In this document: positions 53,366-62,975 of the stretch, one piece after another
Numbering within the stretch: position 1 is the first letter of the stretch
Layout: every line of letters begins with the position of its first letter
Assembly (NCBI GenBank): GCA_902478055.1
Contig: CABSJL010000002.1
Location: 1 to 64,000 of the forward strand
Direction: 5' to 3'
Length of the DNA stretch: 64,000 nt
Source of the DNA: an uncultured Veillonella sp.
GTDB taxonomy: Bacteria > Bacillota > Negativicutes > Veillonellales > Veillonellaceae
The notes under the pieces: model-generated
Seen by the model: only the letters and a program-made list of their open reading frames with translations
Databases searched by the model: none
What the model was told of the DNA's origin: nothing
Program-made: the position numbers and the translations under genes

Positions 53366-54457
53366 TTACTTGGATACACGCCAATTTAAATATAAACCGG
53401 CAATGATACCTAATGTATCTGGAATTAATGCGGCAAATACAGTCGGCAATGCACCACCTTTACCTAATGCACCAGCAAATGTCATCACACCATAGTAGAT
53501 AAAGATGATTAAAATACTGATACCAAAGCCAATAGATGAGCTAGAGCGTTGTTTTTGAAGGCCTAATGGAGCACCTACAAGAGCAAATACAAAGCTAGCT
53601 AATGGAATTGTAAAACGTTGGTACATTTCCATTTCTAGTTTATTTGCATTCGTATACGCCGCCTTATACGCTTTAATTTGATGACGTAATTCTTTGATTG
53701 TTAATTCTTCTGGTTTACGTTGATCTTGTTGAATATCCTTTGGTGCAGATTTAATTGGCAAGGATTGCTCCTTGAATTTCATTGTACGTTCTACACCATC
53801 ACCAGCGGAAATATCATAAATGATGCCGTTTTGCATTACCCAATATTGACCATTCCAAACGGCAGTATCTGCATTTTCAACCTGTTGTAGCTTGCCACCT
53901 TCACCAAATTGTTGCACCGTAATCATGCTTAACTTTTTAGTTTCTGCATTGTAGCTTTTAGCATACATCAATGTACCTAAATCATTACCATTCATCGTTT
54001 TTAAAACGATATGATTTTGTGTTTGAGGTGATGCATTTTTCATAATCTGTTCCCGTACAATTGTTTGATACATATTATTTGTACGTGGTACAACAAATTC
54101 ATTAAATGCGACAGCCCCAATTGAGATGATAAGAGCGATGATATATACCGGCATCGCTAAACGTAAAAAGCTAAGACCACCGGCACGCATAACAACAATT
54201 TCACTGGTGCTACTCAAACGACTAAATGTCATAAGAGAAGCCAATAAAACTGACATAGGGAATGTTAAGATAACAATGCTTGGTAAAGCCAATACAAAGG
54301 CTTTCATAACAAGCAATAATGGAGCCCCATATTCAGTAATATATTGAGCAATTCTAAATAATGTGCCTGTACCAATAAAGATACTAGTAAAAGCAAATAC
54401 CCCAAATAGGAACGGGCCTACAAAGGCTTTTAGTATATATTTATCTAATAATCTCAT
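53366..54457 (-). CDS. LPS export permease, LptF/LptG family
   Basis: A 363-residue YjgP/YjgQ-family permease: three N-terminal helices (LLDKYILKAFVGPFLFGVF first), a periplasmic beta-jellyroll domain (about 140-255) and three C-terminal helices (from about 275). With LptB it extracts LPS from the inner membrane and passes it to LptC and LptA. Only one such permease gene is present in this cluster, whereas E. coli has both lptF and lptG, so it may act as a homodimer or pair with a gene elsewhere. Confidence 0.9.
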   Translation of the reverse strand: MRLLDKYILKAFVGPFLFGVFAFTSIFIGTGTLFRIAQYITEYGAPLLLVMKAFVLALPSIVILTFPMSVLLASLMTFSRLSSTSEIVVMRAGGLSFLRLAMPVYIIALIISIGAVAFNEFVVPRTNNMYQTIVREQIMKNASPQTQNHIVLKTMNGNDLGTLMYAKSYNAETKKLSMITVQQFGEGGKLQQVENADTAVWNGQYWVMQNGIIYDISAGDGVERTMKFKEQSLPIKSAPKDIQQDQRKPEELTIKELRHQIKAYKAAYTNANKLEMEMYQRFTIPLASFVFALVGAPLGLQKQRSSSSIGFGISILIIFIYYGVMTFAGALGKGGALPTVFAALIPDTLGIIAGLYLNWRVSK

Positions 54458-54466
54458 AGTCCCCTC

Positions 54467-55186
54467 CTATAATCTAAAGTTATCCCCTAAGTAGTGCTCA
54501 CGAGCAATTGGATTGTTCGCGATTTCTTCAGGGGTACCTTCTAGGAGGATTTTACCACTACTCAAAATATAAGCCTTGTCTACAATCCCCAATGTTTCAC
54601 GTACATTGTGGTCTGTAATCAAGATACCAATACCTCGATTTTTAACATGCAAAATAATTTGTTGAATGTCAGCAACCGCTATAGGATCGACACCAGCAAA
54701 AGGTTCATCGAGAAGAATAAAATTCGGTTCTAATGCAAGGCAACGAGCGATTTCTACACGACGACGTTCACCGCCAGATAGTTGCATCCCCATACGATCC
54801 CGAACGTGACCAATATGAAATTCTTCAATGAGGGATTCCACAATTGCTTCAATTTCATCAGATTTCTTTGACGTTGTTTGTAACATTGCACGAATATTAT
54901 CCTCAACGGTCATAGAACGAAAGATTGATGCCTCTTGTGGAAGATACCCAATACCTTCAGCAGCGCGTTTATACATTGGAATATTCGTAATATCCTTGCC
55001 ATCAACGGTAATGATACCAGAACTAGGTCGTTCAATGCCTACAATCATATAGAATGATGTAGTTTTCCCTGCCCCATTAGGACCTAGGAGCCCAACGACT
55101 TGCCCCTTATCAACGCGTAGACTAACCCCGTCTACTACATTGCGCCCGTTAAAGGTTTTGACTAAGTTTTTGGTTTCTATATACAT
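54467..55186 (-). CDS. lptB: LPS export ABC transporter ATP-binding protein LptB
   Basis: A 239-residue ABC ATPase. Walker A GPNGAGKTT (35-43), the YLPQEASIFRSMTVEDNIRA Q-loop region, signature LSGGERRRVEIARCLAL, Walker B FILLDEPFAGVDP and the H-loop TDHNVRETL are present; PQEASIFR and DHNVRETL are characteristic of LptB. It lies between lptA and the permease gene. Confidence 0.96.
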   Translation of the reverse strand: MYIETKNLVKTFNGRNVVDGVSLRVDKGQVVGLLGPNGAGKTTSFYMIVGIERPSSGIITVDGKDITNIPMYKRAAEGIGYLPQEASIFRSMTVEDNIRAMLQTTSKKSDEIEAIVESLIEEFHIGHVRDRMGMQLSGGERRRVEIARCLALEPNFILLDEPFAGVDPIAVADIQQIILHVKNRGIGILITDHNVRETLGIVDKAYILSSGKILLEGTPEEIANNPIAREHYLGDNFRL

Positions 55187-55195
55187 ATTTAATCC

Positions 55196-55915
55196 TTATT
55201 GATTTGGAACAATGATAAGTGTACTACGGCCACCTAATGTTTCAGCAGAATCATCGGCAAGACGGATTTTAAGCTCTGGTGCATTGAGCACATTACCGTT
55301 TTGAACAGCATGAGCAGAACCAGATAAAAGTACAACGCCATCATTTTGATTTGGTGTTTGTGTATAGGTAGCACGTTCTGCAGAGCCAGATACATTTCGT
55401 TCTGGGTTAGAGAATGTTACATCCCCTTGTGCCACTGCACGAATTTCTTTTAGCCAACCTTCTACTTGATTACCTGTCAATGTAGTACCTTCTGCAATCA
55501 AGCGAGCGTTACCAGATACAAGGCCATATTCTGTATCTGTATTGTATTCAACTTTATCACCAAAAATTTGACGATCACTACGTTGTAAATGAACACCACC
55601 ATCAGCAATGAACTTATTGTTATTGTAGCTATGCACTGATTGAGCAGACATAGCCATATCAGAACCAATCATGGATACGCCACCATCAAGGTTTGCTTCT
55701 TGAGTTTTTGTGTTGTACCAACCATTAGCACCAGTCATTGTTTTATCAGCTTGTGTAATTACCACATTACCATTTGCATCAGCACGCCCTGTATTGCCAT
55801 CATAAGATAATGTATCCGCGCTAATAGTCAAAGGATCATTTGCGGCCCAAGCTGTAACAGATGCTGTCATAAGCATAGCTAAGATAGCCATACCAATCTG
55901 TTTTTTCTTATTCAT
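55196..55915 (-). CDS. lptA: LptA-like periplasmic LPS transport protein (OstA domain)
   Basis: A 239-residue exported protein. The signal peptide ends TAWA (about residue 24). An OstA/LptA beta-jellyroll follows, with the typical DPLTISADTLSYDGNTGRADANG and later GDVTFSNPERNVSG; repeats of about 20-25 residues run to the C-terminus. It is longer than E. coli LptA and may form more turns of the periplasmic bridge. ATG at 55915 has GAGG seven nt upstream; an earlier ATG at 55930 overlaps the lptC stop. Confidence 0.88.
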   Translation of the reverse strand: MNKKKQIGMAILAMLMTASVTAWAANDPLTISADTLSYDGNTGRADANGNVVITQADKTMTGANGWYNTKTQEANLDGGVSMIGSDMAMSAQSVHSYNNNKFIADGGVHLQRSDRQIFGDKVEYNTDTEYGLVSGNARLIAEGTTLTGNQVEGWLKEIRAVAQGDVTFSNPERNVSGSAERATYTQTPNQNDGVVLLSGSAHAVQNGNVLNAPELKIRLADDSAETLGGRSTLIIVPNQ

Positions 55916-55929
55916 TATATTTCCTCGCA

Positions 55930-56466
55930 TTACTTCTTCGTTAACTTCGCATTACCAATAGCTTTAATTTTCTTCAAGGACATGTTGCCTTCAAGTTTAT
56001 CACCAGTTAATGTTATATCTTTACTGTTATAAGTAAAAGCAGATTTAGATGTCAACGTTTTTGTCTTATTATCAAAATGAAGTGCATCGGTTTTAAACTC
56101 GGCACCATCAGTATTTGTGGCTGTAACACCTTGATCAATATCAAGGGAATTGCGATCGCCTGTCAATACGGCATGAGGTGCTGTAATTGTTGTCGTAACA
56201 TCATCTTGATAGAAAAGACCTTTTAAATTAGTCAGGACAATAGCTTTTGTACGTGGGTCATATTCAATCTTTTCAGCTGATAAAGCCCACACTAGCTTGC
56301 CATCTTTTTCCTCTTGTAAGTCAGCTCCTTGGAAGTTAACAAGTTGTCCATTCTGATTTTGAGTGGTACTAACATCACCAGAGTCTTTCATAATATATAC
56401 GATAAGACCAATTAGAGCCAACACTATAGCGGCCACAATGGCAATTAATTTTTTATTGTTTTTCAT
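55930..56466 (-). CDS. lptC: LPS export protein LptC
   Basis: A 178-residue protein with one N-terminal helix (about 7-26) and a periplasmic domain of the LptC fold (VNFQGADLQEEKDGKLVWALSAEKIEYDP and later LHFDNKTKTLTSKSAFTY). It receives LPS from the LptB-permease complex. Its start overlaps the end of the acyltransferase gene by 14 nt. Confidence 0.88.
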   Translation of the reverse strand: MKNNKKLIAIVAAIVLALIGLIVYIMKDSGDVSTTQNQNGQLVNFQGADLQEEKDGKLVWALSAEKIEYDPRTKAIVLTNLKGLFYQDDVTTTITAPHAVLTGDRNSLDIDQGVTATNTDGAEFKTDALHFDNKTKTLTSKSAFTYNSKDITLTGDKLEGNMSLKKIKAIGNAKLTKK

Positions 56467-57385
56467 GTGCCCTCTCCCGTGCAGCTACCTTCTTATCATA
56501 ATCAATAATTTGATCCATCTTAGTCATCCAACGATGTTGGAACCATAGCCACTCATCTGGATGTTCCTTAATAAATTCTTCTGTAACGCATACACATTCT
56601 TCAGTCAAGCGGTACATATCTACATCTTCATCACCTGTATCAACATAATGTAAGGCTGGTAAAATATGTACAATATGACCACCTTCAGGCTTACGAGATG
56701 CAAAAATTGGAACTACTGGAGAGCCAAATTTTTTTGCAAATGTAGCTGGTCCTATAACCGCTGAAGAGTCCTGCCCCAAAAACGGAACAGGTAAGCCATT
56801 AATATAACCATCTTGGTCAGCTAAAAAACCAAGTAATTTTTTCTTTTTTAACGCCTTAGCAGCAGAAACGATTTCATTACCACCGCTAGCAAACACATCA
56901 AGACCTACCATCTCACGATATTCATTCATGAGACGTGTAAATTGTGCATTAGGTTGTTTCTTAACAATTGTAGTAGATGGATATCCATGAGCAGCCATGG
57001 CAGCCCCCATCCATTCCCAGTTGCCAACATGTCCAGTAAGAACAATGACACCTTTATCTTCAGCGATGGCTTTCTCTAAATGTTCTACGCCTCGCATTTC
57101 AATATGTTTATTGATAAAGGACTTTGTCAGATTTGGCATATATAAGACTTCCATAACACTACGGCCAAGATTCTTGAACAACTTTTCAATTAATTGTTCT
57201 GCCTCTTGATCATTCATGTTCATGCCAATCTTTATATTTTTTATACCTCTAAGTTTTTGCTTCTTCGCTATGAGGCCATATACGGGCCCTAGACTAGCGC
57301 CTATGAGCAAAATGAGCTTGTATGGCAGTCGGCAAACAAGCCAACTAATGCCTTTAACTAAATGGTATTGCCATTCGTTATTCAT
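56453..57385 (-). CDS. lpxL: Lipid A biosynthesis acyltransferase (LpxL/HtrB family)
   Basis: A 310-residue membrane-bound acyltransferase that adds secondary fatty acids to Kdo2-lipid IVA. The HX4E catalytic motif is GHVGNWE (His119, Glu124). The ATG at 57385 has AGGAGG nine nt upstream and yields MNNEWQYHLVKGISW; the longer frame adds 23 residues that lie inside the kdsC region. Only one such gene is in the window, so the number of secondary acyl chains is open. Confidence 0.92.
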   Translation of the reverse strand: MNNEWQYHLVKGISWLVCRLPYKLILLIGASLGPVYGLIAKKQKLRGIKNIKIGMNMNDQEAEQLIEKLFKNLGRSVMEVLYMPNLTKSFINKHIEMRGVEHLEKAIAEDKGVIVLTGHVGNWEWMGAAMAAHGYPSTTIVKKQPNAQFTRLMNEYREMVGLDVFASGGNEIVSAAKALKKKKLLGFLADQDGYINGLPVPFLGQDSSAVIGPATFAKKFGSPVVPIFASRKPEGGHIVHILPALHYVDTGDEDVDMYRLTEECVCVTEEFIKEHPDEWLWFQHRWMTKMDQIIDYDKKVAARERAHEKQ

Positions 57386-57399
57386 TCTGCCCACCTCCT

Positions 57400-57921
57400 T
57401 TATTGTCCATGAGCATGGGCCTCTCGTGCATAATCTGCTACAACAGTTTCCCATAGTCCTTGTTTCTTCAAGATATATTCTACAGCCTCTCTAACGGCAC
57501 CATGGCCTCCATTGACGGTAGATATAAATTTAGCTAATTGTTTGACCTCTGGTACCGCATTATTGGGTGCCATCGGTAATCCTACAATTTGAAGAGCCCC
57601 TAAATCATTTAAGTCATCCCCCATATAGGCAATTTCCTCTAAATTGATTTGATGCTCATTACAGAGATTTCTTAATGCTTCTGTTTTATTAGCATGCCCC
57701 ATAAGCAGTGCATCAAAATGAAGCTCTTTAGCACGTCGCTCAACCATAGGAGATATCCGTGCTGTAATGATTGCAAGCTTAAGTCCTGCTTTTCGAGCTG
57801 CCGTTAATCCTAGGCCATCTTTCACAGAAAAAGACTTAAGCTCTTCTCCACTCGATGTATAGATTAGAGTTCCATCAGATAGTACGCCATCAACATCAAG
57901 AACAATCCATTGAATATTCAT
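57400..57921 (-). CDS. kdsC: 3-deoxy-D-manno-octulosonate 8-phosphate phosphatase KdsC
   Basis: A 173-residue HAD phosphatase. The nucleophile motif is LDVDGVLSDG (Asp9, Asp11), followed by TARIS and MGDDLNDL, all features of KdsC. It makes Kdo from Kdo-8-phosphate. It starts at the kdsD stop with a one-base overlap. Confidence 0.95.
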   Translation of the reverse strand: MNIQWIVLDVDGVLSDGTLIYTSSGEELKSFSVKDGLGLTAARKAGLKLAIITARISPMVERRAKELHFDALLMGHANKTEALRNLCNEHQINLEEIAYMGDDLNDLGALQIVGLPMAPNNAVPEVKQLAKFISTVNGGHGAVREAVEYILKKQGLWETVVADYAREAHAHGQ

Positions 57922-58892
57922 TATACAATGCCTCTACGCAATAAATCCGTAATATGAACAATGCCTAGACATTTATTATCTGTATCTACAACTGGTAATA
58001 CAGTAATAGGGCGCGGTTGATTTTTTTCCATTAAATGAAGAGCTTCCGCCGCTAATTTATCCTTTGTAATCGTACGAGGCATAGATGTCATCATATCCTC
58101 TACAGGCCATTCTAGGAAATTACTGCCAGAATCTAGGCCGCGACGAACATCCCCATCAGTAACAAGGCCTAACAAATGACCATCTTCATCAATAACATTG
58201 GTAGCGCCCAATCCTTTTTCTGTCATCACAAAGAGTGCATCTCGAACGGTCGCACCTTTGAATACCGTTGGATTATCTTCACCACCATGCATAATGTTTT
58301 CTACGGTCAACAATAATTTGCGGCCAAGAGAACCACCTGGATGGAATACGGCAAAGTTTTCCGGTGTAAAGTGATGGCGTTCTAATAAGCAAACTGCTAA
58401 TGCATCGCCAAGAGCCAATGCAACTGTAGTACTTGTAGTCGGCGCCAATCCTAATGGGCAAGCTTCACGTTCTACTTCAGCTAGCAATACAATATCAGAA
58501 TTCTTAGCTAGTGTAGACTCTGGTTTCCCTACAACACAGATTAATTTAGCACCAATGCGACGTAAGGATGGCAAGATACTGATGATTTCGCCTGTTTCAC
58601 CACTATTGGAGAAGGCTAATACTACATCATCTTCTGTAATCATACCTAAATCGCCATGCACACCTTCACCAGGATGCATGAAGAGTGCTGGTGTACCAGT
58701 ACTAGCCAAAGTAGCCGCAATTTTACGACCAATATGACCAGATTTACCCATTCCAGTACATACTACACGGCCCTTACAAGCCAAAATCATATTTACAGCA
58801 TTTACAAAATTGTGATCCAAACGAGAACTTAATTCTTCAATAGCACGTGCTTCCTCATGAAGTACCTGTGCCGCTTGTTCTAAAATAGTCAC
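57921..58892 (-). CDS. kdsD: Arabinose-5-phosphate isomerase KdsD
   Basis: A 323-residue enzyme of the KpsF/GutQ family that converts ribulose-5-phosphate to arabinose-5-phosphate, the first step to Kdo. An N-terminal SIS domain has CTGMGKSGHIGRKIAATLAS and SNSGETGEI, and two CBS domains follow (about 205-320). The start is GTG at 58892, with a GGGGCGG-type RBS six to seven nt upstream. Confidence 0.95.
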   Translation of the reverse strand: MTILEQAAQVLHEEARAIEELSSRLDHNFVNAVNMILACKGRVVCTGMGKSGHIGRKIAATLASTGTPALFMHPGEGVHGDLGMITEDDVVLAFSNSGETGEIISILPSLRRIGAKLICVVGKPESTLAKNSDIVLLAEVEREACPLGLAPTTSTTVALALGDALAVCLLERHHFTPENFAVFHPGGSLGRKLLLTVENIMHGGEDNPTVFKGATVRDALFVMTEKGLGATNVIDEDGHLLGLVTDGDVRRGLDSGSNFLEWPVEDMMTSMPRTITKDKLAAEALHLMEKNQPRPITVLPVVDTDNKCLGIVHITDLLRRGIV

Positions 58893-58904
58893 AAATAACC
58901 GCCC

Positions 58905-59723
58905 CTAACCTTTTACGATTTTATCAATAGCTACTAAATCTTTTAGCAAAGCTTCAAAATTATCTAAGTATAACATGTTTGGACCATCGGATAATGCTTC
59001 CTCTGGATTATCATGTACTTCAAAGAACAGACCATCTACACCACTAGCAACAGCAGCACGTGCCAAGTTTGGTACGAACTCGCGATTACCACTGGATTTT
59101 GTACCTGCACCACCTGGTAATTGAACACTATGTGTAGCATCAAATACTACAGGATAGTCGAAGGAACGCATAATTGGGAAAGATCTCATATCCACAACGA
59201 GATTATTATAGCCAAAGCTAAATCCACGCTCTGTAAGCATAAGATTTTCATTGCCTGTTTCTTTCATTTTATTTAGGACATTTTCCATATCCTTAGGCGC
59301 CATAAATTGACCTTTTTTTACATTTACGCATTTACCAGTTTTAGCGGCACCGTATACAAGGTCAGTTTGACGACATAAAAAAGCTGGAATTTGTAAAACA
59401 TCCAATACTTCAGCAGCCGGTTCAATTTGCTCAATGGAGTGAATATCACTTACCACCGGTACATTGAGTTCCTTTTTAATAGAAGCAAGGATTTTTAGAC
59501 CTTCTTCAAGACCCGGTCCACGGAAGGAGCCGTAGCTAGAGCGATTGGCCTTATCAAAAGAAGCTTTGAAGATATATGGAATACCTAAGCGTTCACAAAT
59601 TTCTTTTGCGCGTTTACCAATAGCCAATGTGCGATCATAATCTTCAATAACACATGGCCCAGCAAGGACGAAAAGACCTTTGCCGCCGCCAACTGTAATA
59701 TCTTTAATTTGAACTGTTTTCAT
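58905..59723 (-). CDS. kdsA: Kdo-8-phosphate synthase
   Basis: A 272-residue aldolase joining arabinose-5-phosphate and phosphoenolpyruvate. AGPCVIEDYDRTL, FKASFDKANRSS, DIHSIEQIEPAAEVLDVLQIPAFLCRQTDL (two adjacent segments) and FDATHSVQLPGG match the family. Cys in position 11 of the AGPC motif region is general to the family. It begins 1 bp after kdsB. Confidence 0.97.
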   Translation of the reverse strand: MKTVQIKDITVGGGKGLFVLAGPCVIEDYDRTLAIGKRAKEICERLGIPYIFKASFDKANRSSYGSFRGPGLEEGLKILASIKKELNVPVVSDIHSIEQIEPAAEVLDVLQIPAFLCRQTDLVYGAAKTGKCVNVKKGQFMAPKDMENVLNKMKETGNENLMLTERGFSFGYNNLVVDMRSFPIMRSFDYPVVFDATHSVQLPGGAGTKSSGNREFVPNLARAAVASGVDGLFFEVHDNPEEALSDGPNMLYLDNFEALLKDLVAIDKIVKG

Positions 59724-60455
59724 TTATTTCTCCTCTTGCTCGTAGATTGCATTTACACGAGCTAAGTCTTCCGGTGTATCAACACCGATAAATCGTTTAT
59801 CTGTAAGAATAACACGAATAGTATAGCCATTTTCAAGAGCGCGCAATTGCTCTAACGATTCTGTTTGCTCTGCTGGTGTTGGTTCCATCTTTGCATAATT
59901 TAGCAAGAAATCTCTACGATATGCATAGATACCAATATGTTTTAGTGGAGCACGTACAAAATCATGACGTGGATACGGGATTAAGGACCGAGAAAAATAC
60001 ATCGCATCATTGCGATTATTTAAAATAACCTTTACTGCAGATGGCTCATCGTATTCATCCTCTAAGAGAGGAGTCGCAACAGTTGCCATCTGTAAGTTTG
60101 GATCTTCTTCAAAAAGTTGAGCCAAGTCATCAATGAGTTTTGGCTCAATCATAGGTTCATCACCTTGAACATTAATAATGACATCTAAGTCTGTATAATG
60201 ACTAGCAACCTCTGCTAATCGGTCAGTTCCAGTAGGGTGATTAGGATCTGTCATCATAACAGCTCCCCCAAAGTTTTGAACAGCAGAATAAACACGATCA
60301 TCATCTGTAGCAACAATAGTACATTCCGTTTTTGTCGCTTGTGATACCCTTGCATAAACCCGTTCAATCATTGGTTTGCCCGCAATATCCGCCAATGGTT
60401 TACCTGGTAATCTTGTAGAACCATAACGAGCAGGAATAACGCATCCAAACTTCAC
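59724..60455 (-). CDS. kdsB: CMP-Kdo synthetase
   Basis: A 243-residue cytidylyltransferase that activates Kdo for transfer. VIPARYGSTRLPGKPLADI is the N-terminal nucleotide-binding motif; VATDDDRV, NVQGDEPMIEP and KHIGIYAYRRDFLL are typical. The start is GTG at 60455 with GGGG seven nt upstream. It lies 44 bp after lpxK. Confidence 0.97.
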   Translation of the reverse strand: MKFGCVIPARYGSTRLPGKPLADIAGKPMIERVYARVSQATKTECTIVATDDDRVYSAVQNFGGAVMMTDPNHPTGTDRLAEVASHYTDLDVIINVQGDEPMIEPKLIDDLAQLFEEDPNLQMATVATPLLEDEYDEPSAVKVILNNRNDAMYFSRSLIPYPRHDFVRAPLKHIGIYAYRRDFLLNYAKMEPTPAEQTESLEQLRALENGYTIRVILTDKRFIGVDTPEDLARVNAIYEQEEK

Positions 60456-60499
60456 AATAAAACCCCATTTCTGTTATTCGTGTATCTTATTATTATACA

Positions 60500-61612
60500 C
60501 TAAATCTCTAAATTTTCTATGAATTCTTGCTTTTCAGCGACAAACTCAATCCCTATGGATAGCACGAGAATCGGTATTTTCAAGTCTTCAATTGCATGCA
60601 ACTGACTTAACTTCACCGCATCTTTTTCAGTGATACAAATAGCATCCGCTTGATGAGCAAATGCCTCTTTCCAAATATCTACGACATCATCATTTTCAAA
60701 ATTATGATGATCACCAAAAGGCATTGTATGAACAACATTGTACCCAATATCGGTCATCGTTTGTGTAAAGGATTGAGGATTTCCGATACCACTAACTGCC
60801 ATAATTCGATGCTCTTGATACGCATCGACAGAAGAACCAGGTTCCCCATTAGCCCACTCTTCTAAGGTATACATAGATTGAGGCTTGTGGATTGTTTCAT
60901 ATACAGGTGTATTAGGTAACATATGCGCTAGACGCTTACGAATTCCAGAAACAACACCAGGCGCCACTTGATCGACCTTGGTCAGTATAATTATATTAGC
61001 TCGTTGTAAACCACTAAGCGGTTCGCGTAGTAAACCTCTAGGCAATACATGGTCATAACCAAATGGATTAGACGCATCAATGAGAACGATATCAATATCT
61101 CGGGCTAATGCGCGATGTTGAAAACCATCATCCATAACTAAACAATCTGCTCCGAGCTCATCTATAGCAATTTTTGCCGATAGAGCCCGTTCTCGGCCGA
61201 TAATTACATTGGACTTTTGTAATACCTTAGCCAATAGCCACGCTTCATCACCACTGATAGATGGCTCTACTAACATCGTACCATCTTTGGAAATAATGAT
61301 ATTTTTCTTATTGTCCTCAGCTCGATAGCCACGGCTAAGTACGGTAGGATGAAGTCCTTTTCGGGCGAGTACATCACATATAAATCTCACCATTGGCGTT
61401 TTGCCAGTACCACCGGCAGTAATATTACCAACACTGATAACAGGCACGGTAACTCTAGTAACCCCCTTGCCCGCATCAAATCGAGCATTTCGTATGGATA
61501 CAGCCTTTTCGTAACCTTTACTTAGAAAGCCCAAGCTAGAACGAGCTATATCACCTAATATGGATTGATTTTCACCACTAACGATGGATTTGAATAATGC
61601 TTCCCCACTCAT
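60500..61612 (-). CDS. lpxK: Tetraacyldisaccharide 4'-kinase LpxK
   Basis: A 370-residue membrane-associated kinase that phosphorylates the lipid A disaccharide at 4'. The Walker A-like motif VGNITAGGTGKTP (61-73) and VMDDGFQHRALARDIDIVLID are diagnostic. AGGAGG precedes the ATG. Together with waaA and kds genes it shows that this Firmicute-lineage organism makes lipid A. Confidence 0.95.
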   Translation of the reverse strand: MSGEALFKSIVSGENQSILGDIARSSLGFLSKGYEKAVSIRNARFDAGKGVTRVTVPVISVGNITAGGTGKTPMVRFICDVLARKGLHPTVLSRGYRAEDNKKNIIISKDGTMLVEPSISGDEAWLLAKVLQKSNVIIGRERALSAKIAIDELGADCLVMDDGFQHRALARDIDIVLIDASNPFGYDHVLPRGLLREPLSGLQRANIIILTKVDQVAPGVVSGIRKRLAHMLPNTPVYETIHKPQSMYTLEEWANGEPGSSVDAYQEHRIMAVSGIGNPQSFTQTMTDIGYNVVHTMPFGDHHNFENDDVVDIWKEAFAHQADAICITEKDAVKLSQLHAIEDLKIPILVLSIGIEFVAEKQEFIENLEI

Positions 61613-61668
61613 AGGTGACTCCTCCTATTATGTAATATCATAGATGAATCTAATAAATCATATCGATC

Positions 61669-62973
61669 TTATGGAACAATATGGTGTTTTTCAAAGAGTT
61701 GACGTAACTCTTGTGTATTACGTTGTGTTGCACCGCGATTTTCACGAATAATATCAAGACAATTTTGACCCATTTCCGTTGCCAAACCTTTGTCTTTACA
61801 TAAGCGCAACACCATAGCGGTTAATTCTTTACCATTCTTCACTTGTTCACAAGCATGACGAGAGTTTAATAATGCGAAAATCTCTTTGAAATTAAACATA
61901 TAAGGTCCTACAAGAATTGGTTTACCATGTGCGGCAGGCTCGAGAATATTATGGCCTCCAGTTTTTACAAGAGAACCGCCTACAAAAATAATATCCCCTA
62001 AGCTATATAAACGACCTAGTTCACCAATAGTATCTAAAACAACTACTGGTATGCCTTCATGAACTGGCTCTGTCATATCGCTACGACAAATAGCATTCAA
62101 TTCATAACGTTTCGCTAGCGTTTGAACATCATGACCGCGATATATCTCACGTGGTGCAATTAACAAGCGCGCTTGAGGATATTCTTGTAAAACTTGTTTA
62201 AAGGTCTCAAAGATTGTTTCTTCCTCACCCTTATGTGTACTACCGGCAATGATGATGGGATGATTATTACCAAAGCCAAACTCTTCAAGAAGAGCTTGTT
62301 TTTCTTCAGCTGATACCGTGGCATACGTTTGGTCATATTTCATATTACCTGTTACGGTAATATCAGATGTTTGTGCACCTAATACTTCAATATGTGCAGC
62401 ATCGAATTTTGATTGCATACAGAAACGCTCAATGGAACGTAACATTTCTTTTGTGAACGCACTAATATATTTATAGCGTTTCATACTGCGATCAGAAATA
62501 CGACCATTAACCATCATAACAGGAATATTTTCGGATTGAGCGATACGCAAGAAGTTAGGCCAAATTTCTGTTTCTACAAGCAAGATAGCAATAGGTTTAA
62601 TAATTTGCAAAATCTTACGCGTCAAATACGGTAAATCTAGAGGGAAGAAAATAATCCCTTCAGCCTCTGGTATGATGCGATGGGCCATTGCATGGCCTGT
62701 TGCAGTTACAACAGACACCACAACAACCGCTTCAGGAAATTCCTTTTTTACTTCCTTCACTAATGGACTAGTAGCTACAATTTCCCCTACAGAAGCAGCA
62801 TGAATCCAAATAGCACGACGTCCTTCAATTTTTTTTAGTAGTGAGGCTGGCATATAGCCTGCACTCTGTTTGATACGCTCATAAAATCCATCTTCAAAGG
62901 CAAGGCGGTATAGAATAACCGGGATCAAGCCAATCCAATAAAATATGAGCAATACGTTATATATCCAGTACAT
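61669..62973 (-). CDS. waaA: 3-deoxy-D-manno-octulosonic acid transferase
   Basis: A 434-residue glycosyltransferase adding Kdo to lipid IVA. An N-terminal membrane helix (about 3-22) is followed by the GT-B fold: WIHAASVGEIVATSPLV, VETEIWPNFLR and the C-terminal VGGSLVKTGGHNILEPAAHG sugar-nucleotide region. The number of Kdo residues transferred cannot be read from sequence. It starts 2 bp after msbA. Confidence 0.95.
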   Translation of the reverse strand: MYWIYNVLLIFYWIGLIPVILYRLAFEDGFYERIKQSAGYMPASLLKKIEGRRAIWIHAASVGEIVATSPLVKEVKKEFPEAVVVVSVVTATGHAMAHRIIPEAEGIIFFPLDLPYLTRKILQIIKPIAILLVETEIWPNFLRIAQSENIPVMMVNGRISDRSMKRYKYISAFTKEMLRSIERFCMQSKFDAAHIEVLGAQTSDITVTGNMKYDQTYATVSAEEKQALLEEFGFGNNHPIIIAGSTHKGEEETIFETFKQVLQEYPQARLLIAPREIYRGHDVQTLAKRYELNAICRSDMTEPVHEGIPVVVLDTIGELGRLYSLGDIIFVGGSLVKTGGHNILEPAAHGKPILVGPYMFNFKEIFALLNSRHACEQVKNGKELTAMVLRLCKDKGLATEMGQNCLDIIRENRGATQRNTQELRQLFEKHHIVP

Positions 62974-62975
62974 GG